Source: Carboxydothermus pertinax
GTDB taxonomy: Bacteria; Bacillota; Z-2901; Carboxydothermales; Carboxydothermaceae
Reading direction: 5' to 3'
Assembly: GCF_001950255.1 (NCBI RefSeq)
Contig: NZ_BDJK01000020.1
Location: forward strand, 78,666 to 142,665
Length of the DNA stretch: 64,000 nucleotides
Position 1 is the first letter of the stretch. Each line of letters opens with the position of its first letter. The position numbers and the translations under genes are program-made. Shown here piece by piece: positions 1-8,003 of this stretch. The notes beneath the pieces are model-generated. The model was given only the letters and a program-made list of their open reading frames with translations. It was not told the origin of the DNA and ran no database searches.

Positions 1-544
1 GTTTTACTTCACGGTTTTGCTCTATTTCCTTAAGTTCCCTCCGTAAGTCTGCGATTCTTTTGCGAATTGCTCGCCTTAAAATTTCTAATTTTGTCTCCCC
101 TGGTCCCCGGGTACCAATCCCACCCCCAAGGCGGGATAACACCTGGCCAAGCCCCGTGATTCGTGGCAGGTTATACAGTAGCCGTGCCAGCTCCACCTGG
201 ATTTTCCCTTCATGGGAGTGAGCATGCTCGGCAAAAATTTCTAAGATAACCTGGGTCCGGTCTATCACCGTTACTTGTAAATAGTCTTCTAAATTTTTAG
301 CTTGCGTTGGGGTTAAATCTCCTCCTACCACCAGAAGATTTAAACCGTGGCTTTTTAAAACTTCTTTTATCTCCTGAATTTTACCATAGCCAAAATAAGT
401 TGCAGGAATAGGCCAATTAAGTTTTTGTATTACTATTGCCTGCGGTTCAATACCCCGGGTTTTTAAAAGGGCTAAAAACTCCTCCTTTTGGTAAGAAAAT
501 TTTTTTCCATCTTGTATTAAAAACGCTACTACTGCCTTTTCCAC
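1..544 (-). CDS. hflX: GTPase HflX, N-terminal part (cut by window edge)
   Basis: About 181 residues of the N-terminal half of HflX, a ribosome-associated GTPase that splits or rescues stalled ribosomes. The reading frame runs off the left edge, so the G domain is not in the window. The visible part holds the HflX N-terminal domain and the family signature [15 protein letters not shown] followed by a basic helix rich in Arg and Glu. The start is taken as GTG at 542-544 because a GGAGG ribosome-binding site lies 7 bases upstream and an extended -10 (TGGTATAAT on the minus strand, about 569-577) precedes it. It is divergent from the ferredoxin gene. Confidence 0.9.
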   Translation of the reverse strand, partial: MEKAVVAFLIQDGKKFSYQKEEFLALLKTRGIEPQAIVIQKLNWPIPATYFGYGKIQEIKEVLKSHGLNLLVVGGDLTPTQAKNLEDYLQVTVIDRTQVILEIFAEHAHSHEGKIQVELARLLYNLPRITGLGQVLSRLGGGIGTRGPGETKLEILRRAIRKRIADLRRELKEIEQNREVK

Positions 545-591
545 CGCTCTACCTCCGGTTTTTTGACCATTATACCACAAATAAATTTTTC

Positions 592-620
592 TTGACTTAA
601 AGCTAAATCTTATTTAAGAT
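592..620 (+). promoter_or_regulatory. Putative sigma-A promoter of the ferredoxin gene
   Basis: TTGACT at 592-597 and TAAGAT at 615-620 are separated by 17 bases, about 55 bases before the ferredoxin start. Found by eye only. Confidence 0.5.
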
Positions 621-674
621 ATTTCTAAGTTTATTTCGTAAATACTATTATTAGCATAATTCAAGGGGGTTATT

Positions 675-899
675 ATGGCGAAAAGAGTTGCTGTAGTTGA
701 CCCAACTCTCTGCGATCAAGCCCCGGCTTGTATTTTAGTTGCGGTCTGCCCCTTTGGGGCTATTGAACAGGAACCGGCGGAATACGATTTCCCCGGCTTT
801 GGCAAACCCGTTACGGTTAATCAAGACTTATGTACCGGTTGTGGTAAATGTGTACCTTTTTGTTCTACAGGAGCTATTAGCCTTGTGGAAAAAGTATAA
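675..899 (+). CDS. Small 2[4Fe-4S]-type ferredoxin with an unusual first motif
   Basis: A 74-residue ferredoxin, a soluble low-potential electron carrier. The C-terminal half has a classical motif CTGCGKCVPFC (C52, C55, C58, C62). The N-terminal half instead reads C13-x5-C19-x5-CP (C25), so only seven cysteines are present and the usual CxxCxxC spacing is absent. The family of clostridial ferredoxins beginning with a CDxxPxC motif is known to look like this, so it is probably intact rather than damaged. The first cluster may have a non-Cys ligand (D14 is a candidate) or be a [3Fe-4S] centre; that is inference. A GGGGG ribosome-binding site precedes ATG 675. Single-gene unit with its own promoter and a downstream hairpin. 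Confidence 0.85.
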   Translation: MAKRVAVVDPTLCDQAPACILVAVCPFGAIEQEPAEYDFPGFGKPVTVNQDLCTGCGKCVPFCSTGAISLVEKV

Positions 900-922
900 G
901 GCTGGCCCAAAAGGTCAGCCTT
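898..922. terminator. Hairpin after the ferredoxin gene
   Basis: AAGGCTGGCC and GGTCAGCCTT pair with one mismatch around a CAAAA loop. It overlaps the 3' ends of the two convergent genes and could act for both; the following T-run is weak. Confidence 0.5.
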
Positions 923-1367
923 GACTCCATTTTATTAGCTTTCGCACAAGAAAACCTGTTCCTTTGATCATTAGCTTTGTTGCCTGCCTTCCGGCAAAGC
1001 TCAGGGTTTTTACGGAAAAATTCAGAGTTTGTCCGGCTATCTCCCGGGCAAGGGCTTTTAAATAGCGAATATCCTCCTCAATTTCTCCTTCTTCCAAACC
1101 CACAGCCAAAAGTTCCTGTTTTCGGATATCCGGCGGCAGCTTTTTTAACGCATAGTTTAGAGACGATAAAGCAACAATTAAATCATCAAGCTGCCCTAAA
1201 GCTGGAATAACCCCGGGAATAAAATCAATAGGTGATGCCCAGTATAATAGCCCCCCCGCTAAAATCGACTTCTCCTTAAGGGTGAGCTCCTGGTGGCGCG
1301 CTAAGCGCAAGGCAAGCTTCGCATATTGGGGCACTTTTTTTAAAAGAGCAGGTATTTTTTCATACAT
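915..1367 (-). CDS. DUF1232 (YkvA-type) protein
   Basis: A 150-residue protein with the DUF1232 core at about residues 36-75 (YWASPIDFIPGVIPALGQLD), a short conserved module with two hydrophobic segments found in YkvA-like proteins. The C-terminal half is a basic amphipathic stretch. The function of the family is not established; membrane association is likely from the hydrophobic core. ATG 1367 is preceded by AGGTGAT. It is convergent with the ferredoxin gene. Confidence 0.8.
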   Translation of the reverse strand: MYEKIPALLKKVPQYAKLALRLARHQELTLKEKSILAGGLLYWASPIDFIPGVIPALGQLDDLIVALSSLNYALKKLPPDIRKQELLAVGLEEGEIEEDIRYLKALAREIAGQTLNFSVKTLSFAGRQATKLMIKGTGFLVRKLIKWSQG

Positions 1368-1408
1368 AAAATATCACCTTATTATATTTTATCCCTGCCC
1401 CAAAGTTT

Positions 1409-1775
1409 TTAAACCGTTTCTTTTCTTAGATAAACAAAAGACAAATATTTCCCCACCATTGCGAAAAATTCTTTTTCATCATCTTCATAATGATAATTGT
1501 AAGGTAAGTAAATGCTAAAAAGCCCAAAAATCCGGCCCGTTTTGTCCCAAGTTAAATTCGGGGTTGTCTTTGATAAATTTCCGGATTTTTTCAAAATTAA
1601 AGCCAGCTTCATCACACTCTAAGATTTCTATCTCCGGCATTTCACCGCTTAAATCGTAAATTACCCTTTCCACTAAAAGTTTAACGGTAAAGACTCCTAA
1701 GTATTTTGATGCCTCTTCCAGATTCTCGCCAGCATTTTTTGGTAATCTTGCAAGGTCCTCACCTTCCTCGCACAC
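1409..1775 (-). pseudogene. Hypothetical protein, apparently frameshifted
   Basis: Two overlapping minus-strand frames join into one protein if one T is removed from the T5 run near 1521-1525. The first frame ends ...GPDFWAF then a stop; the second continues ...SIYLPYNYHYEDDEK and ends at 1409. Joined, the product is about 120 residues, acidic, with no motif I recognise. The start is GTG 1775 or TTG 1778, since an in-frame stop lies a few codons upstream. Either a real frameshift in a homopolymer, a sequencing error, or less likely a slippery programmed shift. Confidence 0.5.
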
Positions 1776-1903
1776 CAATATTCCTGCTTTAATTTTAATT
1801 TTTTAACATTTTTTTGTAAACGGTAATTAACAATCCCAAGTCTACATTTTGGATTTTCGAATTAAAAGCAGGTACAGCTATAAGCCATACCTGCAATTTT
1901 AAG

Positions 1904-2749
1904 CTACCACCTCATAGCATAAAGCCTTTCAATGCGGTCTTCAATGGGCGGGTGAGTGGAAAATAAAGCCATCAGCGCTCGCCCATTTAAGGGGTTTACA
2001 ATAAACATATGAGAAGCCGCCGGAGATACTTCCATCGGTATCCGCAAACTGTAAGCATGGAGTTTCTTTAAAGCTTCCGCAAGGCCCACCGGTGATCCGG
2101 CAATCCTTGCCCCCGTTTCATCGGCCAAATACTCCCGGGAACGGGAAATAGCCATCTGCACCAAAAGAGCCGCAATAGGAGCTAAAATAAGCATTACCAG
2201 GCTTGCAATTGCCCCTCCCGGGCCTTCGTCGTCATCTCTACCGGTACCAAAAATTAATCCCCAACGGAAAACATCCGCCAGCATGGAAATCGCTCCCGCC
2301 ATAGAGGCGGCAATGGTTCCAATAAGAATATCCCGGTTTTTAATATGGGCCAGCTCATGGGCTAAAACCCCTTCAATTTCCTGCCGGTTTAAAAGGTTTA
2401 AAAGACCTTCCGTAACCGCCACCGCCGCATGTTCCGGATTTCGGCCTGTAGCAAAAGCATTGGGCTGAGAAGATGGAGTAATATAAATTTTCGGCATGGG
2501 AAGACCGGCTTTTAGTGAAAGGTTTCTGACAATTGAGTATAGTTCAGGTGCCTCCGCCTCGGTTACCGGATAAGAGCCGGTCATTTTAATTACTATCGTA
2601 TCGCTAAAGTAATAGCTAATAAAATTCATAGCAAGGGCAATTAGGAAAAAGATAAAAGCTCCAGAAGTTCCGCCTATTGCCCGGCCAAGTAGGACCAGCA
2701 AAACGGTCAGTATACCCATTAATAGCCAAGTTTTTAATGTATTGGCCAT
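1904..2749 (-). CDS. htpX: Zinc metalloprotease HtpX
   Basis: A 281-residue membrane M48 protease that degrades misfolded membrane proteins. Two N-terminal membrane helices (residues about 7-48) precede the zinc-binding HELAH motif near residue 130; two further hydrophobic helices follow, then a conserved SREYLADE motif whose Glu is the third zinc ligand. Length is normal for bacterial HtpX. ATG 2749 has a GAGGAGGAT-like ribosome-binding site. Monocistronic by appearance. Confidence 0.95.
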   Translation of the reverse strand: MANTLKTWLLMGILTVLLVLLGRAIGGTSGAFIFFLIALAMNFISYYFSDTIVIKMTGSYPVTEAEAPELYSIVRNLSLKAGLPMPKIYITPSSQPNAFATGRNPEHAAVAVTEGLLNLLNRQEIEGVLAHELAHIKNRDILIGTIAASMAGAISMLADVFRWGLIFGTGRDDDEGPGGAIASLVMLILAPIAALLVQMAISRSREYLADETGARIAGSPVGLAEALKKLHAYSLRIPMEVSPAASHMFIVNPLNGRALMALFSTHPPIEDRIERLYAMRW

Positions 2750-2791
2750 TTTCTCATCCTCCTCAATTTTTTACTTAATTTTACAATTAAT

Positions 2792-3073
2792 TTAGGGCAT
2801 TATATCAAAATATGAAGTCTGATACCAACGGGAATTGGTAAAATACTTCAATTTATTTTCATTTTGATTATTTAGATAGCTGTTTGCAAAAAGCTTTATT
2901 TTAATGGGTTCTTGTTTTCTTTTTTCTCTAATTTGCCCAGAATTTACAGCTAAAACTATCACAGATATGGGCAATGAATCCCTAACGGTAATTACTTCAG
3001 TTTCGCCACACCAAAGTAAAGCCGCTAAAGCTATTACCAAGAATATTAATAAAAGGCGAACAGCTTTTAACAT
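2792..3073 (-). CDS. Small hypothetical membrane-anchored or secreted protein
   Basis: About 93 residues. The N-terminus is a basic stretch followed by one strong hydrophobic segment (residues 5-23) and then a hydrophilic domain with many Lys, Arg and Asn. ATG 3073 is chosen over GTG 3082 because GGTGAG lies just upstream. I recognise no family. The gene lies between htpX and a DUF2680 gene, all on the minus strand. Translation is uncertain because composition is very A+T-rich towards the 3' end. Confidence 0.4.
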   Translation of the reverse strand: MLKAVRLLLIFLVIALAALLWCGETEVITVRDSLPISVIVLAVNSGQIREKRKQEPIKIKLFANSYLNNQNENKLKYFTNSRWYQTSYFDIMP

Positions 3074-3161
3074 ACTTCTCACCAGTAATAATTATATATC
3101 AAAAAAGGTCAAAAATAAATTACATAATTCACTCAAAATATTTTTCCCAAAAAAGAGTAAT

Positions 3162-3180
3162 AGCCGGCAAAATGCCGGCT
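3162..3180 (-). terminator. Terminator after the DUF2680 gene
   Basis: Perfect stem AGCCGGCA/TGCCGGCT with a 3-base loop; on the minus strand it is followed after a few bases by a T6 run. It lies 44 bases past the DUF2680 stop. Confidence 0.7.
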
Positions 3181-3223
3181 AAAATCTATATGAAAGGAGG
3201 AAGGTGCATTGAAGAAGAGGGAT

Positions 3224-3610
3224 TTAGAGACTTGAAGCTTCCCCAGTTATCTGCGGCCCGGTATAGCTTTGGTTGGTCGAGCCATTGCTGGGTGTTTGGG
3301 GAACCTGTTGATTCCATCTACCTCCAAATCCACCCCTGCCAAAGCCACCGCAGCCCGGGCCAACGGCTTGTGGATTCTGGAGTCTGTACTGAAGCATCGT
3401 ATCAATCCGCTGCTTCATGAAATCTCCCTGTTCTTTGGTAATGAGCCCGGCTTTTACCCTGACATCGATGATTTTTTTCATAATCTCTGCTTGCTGCTTA
3501 TAAAGATCTGTTAGTTCTTTTTGCTGGTCTGAAGTTAATGCTGCCATTGCTGGAACAGTAAACGCCACCAATAATACTAATACAAGCCCAATTATTAATT
3601 TTCTTTTCAT
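3224..3610 (-). CDS. Secreted DUF2680-type protein
   Basis: A 128-residue exported protein: a Sec signal peptide (MKRKLIIGLVLVLLVAFTVPAMA, cut after AMA at about 23) and then a DUF2680-like helical region (LTSDQQKELTDLYKQQAEI...) typical of clostridial and Carboxydothermus-type proteins of unknown role. The C-terminus is a low-complexity Gly/Phe/Arg tract (residues 85-100) followed by a Ser/Thr/Asn/Gln-rich tail. It resembles cell-envelope or metal-stress periplasmic helpers such as CpxP in general design only. Own terminator downstream. Confidence 0.75.
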   Translation of the reverse strand: MKRKLIIGLVLVLLVAFTVPAMAALTSDQQKELTDLYKQQAEIMKKIIDVRVKAGLITKEQGDFMKQRIDTMLQYRLQNPQAVGPGCGGFGRGGFGGRWNQQVPQTPSNGSTNQSYTGPQITGEASSL

Positions 3611-3752
3611 CCTCTTATCACCCCTTTTTTTTTGATTTCGATTTTAGTTTAACCCAAAATGTTTGCAAAATCTCGGAGAAAATGTTACAAATTCCTGAAG
3701 ATTAATATTACTACTTGTTATAGCAACAAGATAAATGATAACTTATTGGAAT

Positions 3753-3782
3753 TTTACACATTTCAATTTCTTATGTTATAAT
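3753..3782 (+). promoter_or_regulatory. Putative promoter of the phnD-like operon
   Basis: TTTACA (3753-3758), 18-base spacer, TATAAT (3777-3782), 43 bases before the TTG start of the substrate-binding protein. Confidence 0.5.
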
Positions 3783-3825
3783 TCTCTCGGTTTAATAATC
3801 ACTACATGTAATAGGAGGTGAGCAA

Positions 3826-4695
3826 TTGAAAAAATATTTGATTTCAATTTTATTGCTTATTTTCACTTTAGCACTTTTTTTGCCAGGGTGTTCCCAAAAA
3901 AGTGAAAAACCGTTTGTGATAGGGGTGATACCTACCCAAAACCAGGGAGATATGCAAAAAGCTCTTTCAACTTTGGCAGAAAAAATCGGGGCTAAACTTG
4001 GTAAAAAAGCGGAATTAAAAGTCTATCCAGACTATAATGGTGTCGTTGAGGCAATGAAATACGGTGAAATCGACCTTGCCTATTTCGGACCTTATACGTA
4101 TATTATTGCCCATCGCGATAGTGGCGCTGAAGCAATTGCCACCTTATTAATCGATGGTAAACCTTATTACCACTCTTTAATTATTGCTCCAAAAGATTCT
4201 CCTATAAATTCCGTAAAAGATATTGTTTATAACAGTAAGAATCTGGTTTTTGCCTTTGGCGATCCCAACTCCACTTCCGGTTCCTTAATTCCCGGTTTGT
4301 TTTTAAAAGAGCAAGGCTTGTTTAATACCCCCGAAGACCATAAATTTAAGCAAATTATCTACACCGGAGGTCATGATGCTACCGCTTTAGCGGTGGAAAA
4401 TAAAAAAGCGGATTTAGGAGCAGTAGATAGTGCAATTTTGAAAAGTCTAATTAAAAAAGGAAAAATTGATGAAAGCAAAATTAAAGTTATCTGGACCTCA
4501 AAGCCGCTATTTCAATATCCCTGGGCGGTAAAAAAAGATACCCCTCAAGAAGTTCGCGAAAAAATATTAAGTGTTTTCCTGGAAATAAAAGATCCAGAAA
4601 TTCTTTCAATTTTTGGTGCTTCCGGTTTTACGAAGGCTTCGGATAAAGATTATAACGACATCCGGGAAGCTGCTAAAAAGATGGGAAGATTTTAG
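3826..4695 (+). CDS. Phosphonate/phosphite-type ABC transporter substrate-binding lipoprotein
   Basis: A 289-residue periplasmic-type binding protein of the PhnD/PtxB family. The N-terminus is a lipoprotein signal with lipobox LPGC (Cys22), so the protein is tethered to the outer face of the membrane. Family features include the FVIGVIPTQ strand, the EAMKYGEIDLAYFGPY segment, and an STSG-type anion-binding loop (DPNSTSGSLIP, near residues 146-156). Start is TTG 3826 behind AGGAGGTGAG. It is immediately followed (stop touching start) by the permease gene. The ligand may be phosphonate, phosphite or another small oxyanion. The rest of its transporter is damaged, so it may be non-functional or borrow other components. 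Confidence 0.88.
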   Translation: MKKYLISILLLIFTLALFLPGCSQKSEKPFVIGVIPTQNQGDMQKALSTLAEKIGAKLGKKAELKVYPDYNGVVEAMKYGEIDLAYFGPYTYIIAHRDSGAEAIATLLIDGKPYYHSLIIAPKDSPINSVKDIVYNSKNLVFAFGDPNSTSGSLIPGLFLKEQGLFNTPEDHKFKQIIYTGGHDATALAVENKKADLGAVDSAILKSLIKKGKIDESKIKVIWTSKPLFQYPWAVKKDTPQEVREKILSVFLEIKDPEILSIFGASGFTKASDKDYNDIREAAKKMGRF

Positions 4696-5433
4696 ATGAA
4701 AAAAATAGTTTTAATTTTCTTTATCCTTGGATCCATGTTTATAGGTTCCTTCTTTTATTTAGAACTTGACTTGCAAAAACTCTTAAATATCTCAAATACA
4801 ATTGCTTTTGTAAACGAACGCTGGCTTCCACCCGATACCACCATTTTACCAGCCCGAGGTTTAGATATTCTTACGACTTTAGCTATTGCTTTTCTTGGTA
4901 CAATTATCCCAGCATTCTTTTCCTTTTTTTGTTCCTTTGGGGGAAGCCATACTACCTGTTTCAATAGAAAGCTTTATGCTATAACCCGGGGAGTTTTCGG
5001 CTTTTTTAGGGCCATTCCCGAAATTGTTCTTGCCCTTATTTTTATTCCCACCGTAGGCCTCGGCCCTCTTGCCGGGGTCTTGGCTTTGTCTATTCACAAC
5101 TTTGGTGTCTTGGGAAAGCTTTATTCTGAACGACTGGAAAACATTAACCCAGGCCTTAAAGAAGCTTTGCTAATGCTGGGTGCTTCTAAAGCCGCCGGTA
5201 CTTTTTTTGGTATCGTTCCCAAGGCTTTACCAAACTTAATCGCCGATACTCTCTATATCTTTGAAAGAAACATAAGAAACTCGTTAATTCTTGGATTTAT
5301 CGGGGCGGGAGGCATCGGGCAAACGTTATTTATTGATTTTAAGGTTTTTGATTATGAGAAAGTATCTAAATGCAAAAGGTTTAACTTTAATGCTTTCTTT
5401 TCACCAGGTGGAGCTTGCCAAAAAATACTGTAG
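4696..5433 (+). pseudogene. PhnE-like ABC permease, 3' end lost in a deletion
   Basis: A 245-codon frame whose first about 224 residues are a PhnE-type permease: several membrane helices and the EAA-like coupling loop (GLKEALLMLGASKAAGTF), ending at GAGGIGQTLFIDFKVFDYEKV, which is where PhnE proteins have one last helix. Instead the frame runs about 20 residues out of phase through the 3' end of the ATPase gene and stops. The final transmembrane helix is missing. Starts at ATG 4696 directly after the binding-protein stop. The break coincides with the phnC remnant. Confidence 0.8.
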
Positions 5434-5524
5434 CCGCCTTATTGGGTTAAAAAAAGGAAAACTGGTCTATGATGGCCCTCCAGCTAATTTAACCGAAGAA
5501 ATTTTAAAAACAATCTATCAATAA
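5354..5524 (+). pseudogene. PhnC-like ABC ATPase, C-terminal remnant only
   Basis: About 50 residues matching the extreme C-terminus of PhnC ATPases: GLTLMLSFHQVELAKKY (the switch-histidine strand and helix) and IGLKKGKLVYDGPP. The Walker A, signature and Walker B motifs, around 200 residues, are absent. The frame is +1 relative to the permease and begins within permease codons around 5354-5380, so a single deletion removed the last helix of PhnE and most of PhnC. No start signal of its own is convincing. Confidence 0.8.
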
Positions 5525-5608
5525 ATCACCCCTTACCTTCTCCCCTGCATATCCTATTAAAGACGCTACAGCGGTGTAGCCCAATTGTTATTATGGGGAG
5601 GAGTAATC

Positions 5609-7447
5609 ATGTGTGGCATCGCAGGGATAGTAAATTTTTTTAGAAATTTATCCTCGGAAATTTCCATAGTATCAAAAATGACCCAATCCCTTACCCACCG
5701 CGGCCCAGACGCTTTAGGTATTTGGCATTCGGAAAATGTCATTTTTGGTCACCGGCGACTGGCGGTCATCGATCCGGAGCGGGGACGGCAACCGATGATT
5801 CGCACCTACGGGGATTGGCAGTACGTCATCGTTTACAACGGTGAGCTTTATAATACCAAAGAGCTCCGGGACGAGTTAGAAGCTCGAGGGCACCATTTTT
5901 ACACCACCTGTGATACCGAAGTTTTACTGGTTTCCTACATTGAATGGGGCAAAGAATGTCTTTCTAAATTAAACGGTATCTTTGCCTTTGCCATTTTCGA
6001 TGAAAAAGAAAACCAGCTTTTTTTAGCCCGGGACCGTCTCGGAGTAAAGCCCTTTTTTTATGCTCTGGTAAATGACAGTCTGATTTTTGCTTCCGAAATT
6101 AAAGCCCTTCTTCATCATCCGGACATCCCTTCCAGGCTTTCCACCGATGGCTTAAAAGAAGTATTGTTTTTGGGTCCCGCCCGCACCCCGGGAATGGGAG
6201 TTTTTGCGCATATTTCCGAACTACTTCCCGGCGATTATGCCGTCTTTAACCCGGAAGGTTTAATTATAAAACCCTACTGGCGTCTTACATCTAATCCCCA
6301 TACCGACGATTTCCCCACTACGGTAAAAAAAACCCGGGAACTTTTAGAAGATGCCATAAACCGGCAGTTAGTCTCGGATGTCCCCCTTTGCACCCTTTTA
6401 TCCGGCGGTCTTGACTCAACAATTATTACTGCCTTTGCTTCTCGCGCCCTGCAAAAACGAGGTGAAATACTAAAAACCTTCTCCGTTGATTATTCGGAAA
6501 ATGACCAATATTTTAACCAAAATGATTTCCAGCCAAACCCTGATGGAAAGTTTATCCCAAAAGTAGTTACTGATTTAAAAACCTCCCATCAGAATATTGT
6601 TTTAAAGCAGGAAGAGTTATTTGAAGCCTTATTTCCAGCTATGACCGCCCGCGACCTCCCGGGCATGGCCGATATCGATTCATCCCTCTGGCTTTTTAGC
6701 CGGGAAATAAAAAAACAAGCCACAGTGGGCTTGTCGGGAGAGTGTGCCGATGAAATTTTCGGTGGCTACCCCTGGTTTTTTCGAACCGAAGCTTTATGGG
6801 CCAAAACTTTTCCCTGGGCTCTAAGCTTAGAGAGCCGCAAAAGCTTATTTAGCCCAGAGCTGCTAGCCGAATTAAACCCCGATGCCTATGTCCGTTACCG
6901 CTACGAAGAAGCCCTGGCCGAAGCCCCGCTCCCGGCAAATTTAGCTCCCTTTGAGAAAAAAATCCGGGAAATTACCTACTTAACCTTAACCCGCTGGATG
7001 CCGATCCTTTTAGACCGCAAAGACCGGATGACTATGGCCTGGGGCTTAGAAGTACGTGTACCATTCTGTGACCACCGATTAGTGGAATATTTGTGGAATG
7101 TCCCCTGGGAATATAAGACCTACGGGAATAAAGAAAAAGGACTTCTAAGAGAAGCCGTTAAAGACCTTATCCCCGAATATATTTTAAATCGTAAAAAATC
7201 CCCCTACCCCAAAACCCATCATCCTCTATACACAAAAATAGTTAAAGAAAAGCTCAGGGAAATTTTAAACGATGCTACTGCGCCCTTAAACCAGCTCATT
7301 AATAAAGAAGCCGTCCAAAATTTAATCAAAAATCCAGCACCACCATCCTCACGCCCCTGGTTTGGGCAGTTGATGGGCGATACGCAAATTATGGCGTATT
7401 TAATCCAGTTAAACTGGTGGTTTTTAAATTATAAAGTTACATTTTAA
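5609..7447 (+). CDS. asnB: Asparagine synthase (glutamine-hydrolysing)
   Basis: A 612-residue AsnB that makes asparagine from aspartate, glutamine and ATP in the cytoplasm. The start is ATG 5609 (GGGGAGGAG upstream), because the product must begin MCGIAG so that Cys2 can serve as glutaminase nucleophile after Met removal; an upstream TTG is not the start. The class II glutaminase domain covers about residues 2-200 with GHRRLAVID and YNGELYN motifs; the synthetase domain follows with the pyrophosphate loop LSGGLDSTI near residue 268. The length is that of the Bacillus AsnO/AsnB type. It stands alone, downstream of the damaged transporter. Confidence 0.95.
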   Translation: MCGIAGIVNFFRNLSSEISIVSKMTQSLTHRGPDALGIWHSENVIFGHRRLAVIDPERGRQPMIRTYGDWQYVIVYNGELYNTKELRDELEARGHHFYTTCDTEVLLVSYIEWGKECLSKLNGIFAFAIFDEKENQLFLARDRLGVKPFFYALVNDSLIFASEIKALLHHPDIPSRLSTDGLKEVLFLGPARTPGMGVFAHISELLPGDYAVFNPEGLIIKPYWRLTSNPHTDDFPTTVKKTRELLEDAINRQLVSDVPLCTLLSGGLDSTIITAFASRALQKRGEILKTFSVDYSENDQYFNQNDFQPNPDGKFIPKVVTDLKTSHQNIVLKQEELFEALFPAMTARDLPGMADIDSSLWLFSREIKKQATVGLSGECADEIFGGYPWFFRTEALWAKTFPWALSLESRKSLFSPELLAELNPDAYVRYRYEEALAEAPLPANLAPFEKKIREITYLTLTRWMPILLDRKDRMTMAWGLEVRVPFCDHRLVEYLWNVPWEYKTYGNKEKGLLREAVKDLIPEYILNRKKSPYPKTHHPLYTKIVKEKLREILNDATAPLNQLINKEAVQNLIKNPAPPSSRPWFGQLMGDTQIMAYLIQLNWWFLNYKVTF

Positions 7448-7453
7448 TTTAAA

Positions 7454-7482
7454 TTGACAATTTTTTAAAATACCTTTACACT
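7454..7482 (+). promoter_or_regulatory. Putative promoter of the riboswitch transcript
   Basis: Consensus TTGACA (7454-7459), 17-base spacer, TACACT (7477-7482), about 40 bases before the aptamer. Confidence 0.55.
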
Positions 7483-7520
7483 TGTATTAATAAATATTTT
7501 GTCGAAAAAATTTATATTTA

Positions 7521-7605
7521 CCGGAAAAAGGCAAACCCGGCGAAAGCCGGCGGCGCAAAGCTATAGGGGCTAACGCGATTTTTCGCCATGCCAGCCAGCT
7601 GCCCG
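7521..7605 (+). promoter_or_regulatory. Cyclic di-GMP-I (GEMM) riboswitch aptamer
   Basis: The sequence carries the GEMM-I landmarks in order: GGCAAACC, a stem capped by a GAAA tetraloop (CCGGCGAAAGCCGG, 7538-7551), the tetraloop-receptor segment GCGCAAAGCTATAGGGGCTA (about 7553-7572), a second hairpin with a short T-rich loop (7573-7586), and the closing ATGCCAGCCAGCTGCC. Outer CCGG/CCGG bases close P1. The class binds the second messenger c-di-GMP. A terminator follows directly, so c-di-GMP probably controls read-through into the short gene at 7658. Confidence 0.88.
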
Positions 7606-7606
7606 G

Positions 7607-7636
7607 AAAACCCCCTTTTTCCGCGGGGGTTTTTTT
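7607..7636 (+). terminator. Riboswitch expression-platform terminator
   Basis: AAAACCCCC/GGGGGTTTT stem (7607-7615 with 7625-7633) with a 9-base loop and a T7 run, immediately after the aptamer. Confidence 0.85.
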
Positions 7637-7657
7637 ATTTATAAGGGGGGGATCTAA

Positions 7658-7804
7658 ATGGGTTTGAATGGATTTTCTTATAAAAAAAATAAGGAAAAAA
7701 TTTACGTAAATATATTTAACAATGCCGGGATAGCTCTGGCGGTAGTCAGCAAAGATTGGGTAATATATGAGGCAAATCCGGAGTTTGAGCAGTCTCCATC
7801 TTAG
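7658..7804 (+). pseudogene. PAS-domain stub controlled by the riboswitch
   Basis: A 48-codon frame behind AAGGGGGGG. Its C-terminal part, NAGIALAVVSKDWVIYEANPEFEQ, split here as NAGIALAVVSKDWVIY and EANPEFEQ, is the first strand-helix portion of a PAS sensor domain. A stop follows at 7802-7804, at the junction with a ferritin fragment. The original product was probably a PAS-containing signalling protein, perhaps a c-di-GMP enzyme given the riboswitch, but the output domain is gone. It could still make a small peptide. Confidence 0.65.
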
Positions 7805-7995
7805 ACGTCATCACCAAAGCTTTTGAACACGAACAGCAAGTTACCAAAAGGATTTATGCGTTAAGTGACATCGCCATGGAAGAAAAAGAGCAAGCTACCA
7901 TAAGCTTTTTAAAGTGGTTTATCGACGAACAGATGGAGGAAGAAGAAACAGTCCCCAATTTAGCCTTGTGCGGTAATTTTAGGGACTGTCCTTAA
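7789..7995 (+). pseudogene. Ferritin C-terminal fragment
   Basis: A +1 frame overlapping the PAS stub reads ILDVITKAFEHEQQVTK, IYALSDIAMEEKEQATISFL and KWFIDEQMEEEETV, the C and D helices of bacterial non-haem ferritin including the WFIDEQMEEE iron-site helix. The first half (start codon and A/B helices) and the last helix are missing, and the 3' end has been replaced by a copy of the dispersed repeat, which supplies the stop at 7993. Clearly a remnant. Confidence 0.75.
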
Positions 7996-8003
7996 AATTA
8001 CCG
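7949..8003 (-). repeat. Dispersed GGGACAGTCCC-type repeat, copy 1
   Basis: On the minus strand it reads GGACAGTCCCTAAAATTACC, then GCACAAGG, AATTGGGGACTG. It matches copies at 24664, 56519 and 63863. It provides the stop of the ferritin fragment on the plus strand and lies at the stop of the EamA gene on the minus strand. Confidence 0.75.
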
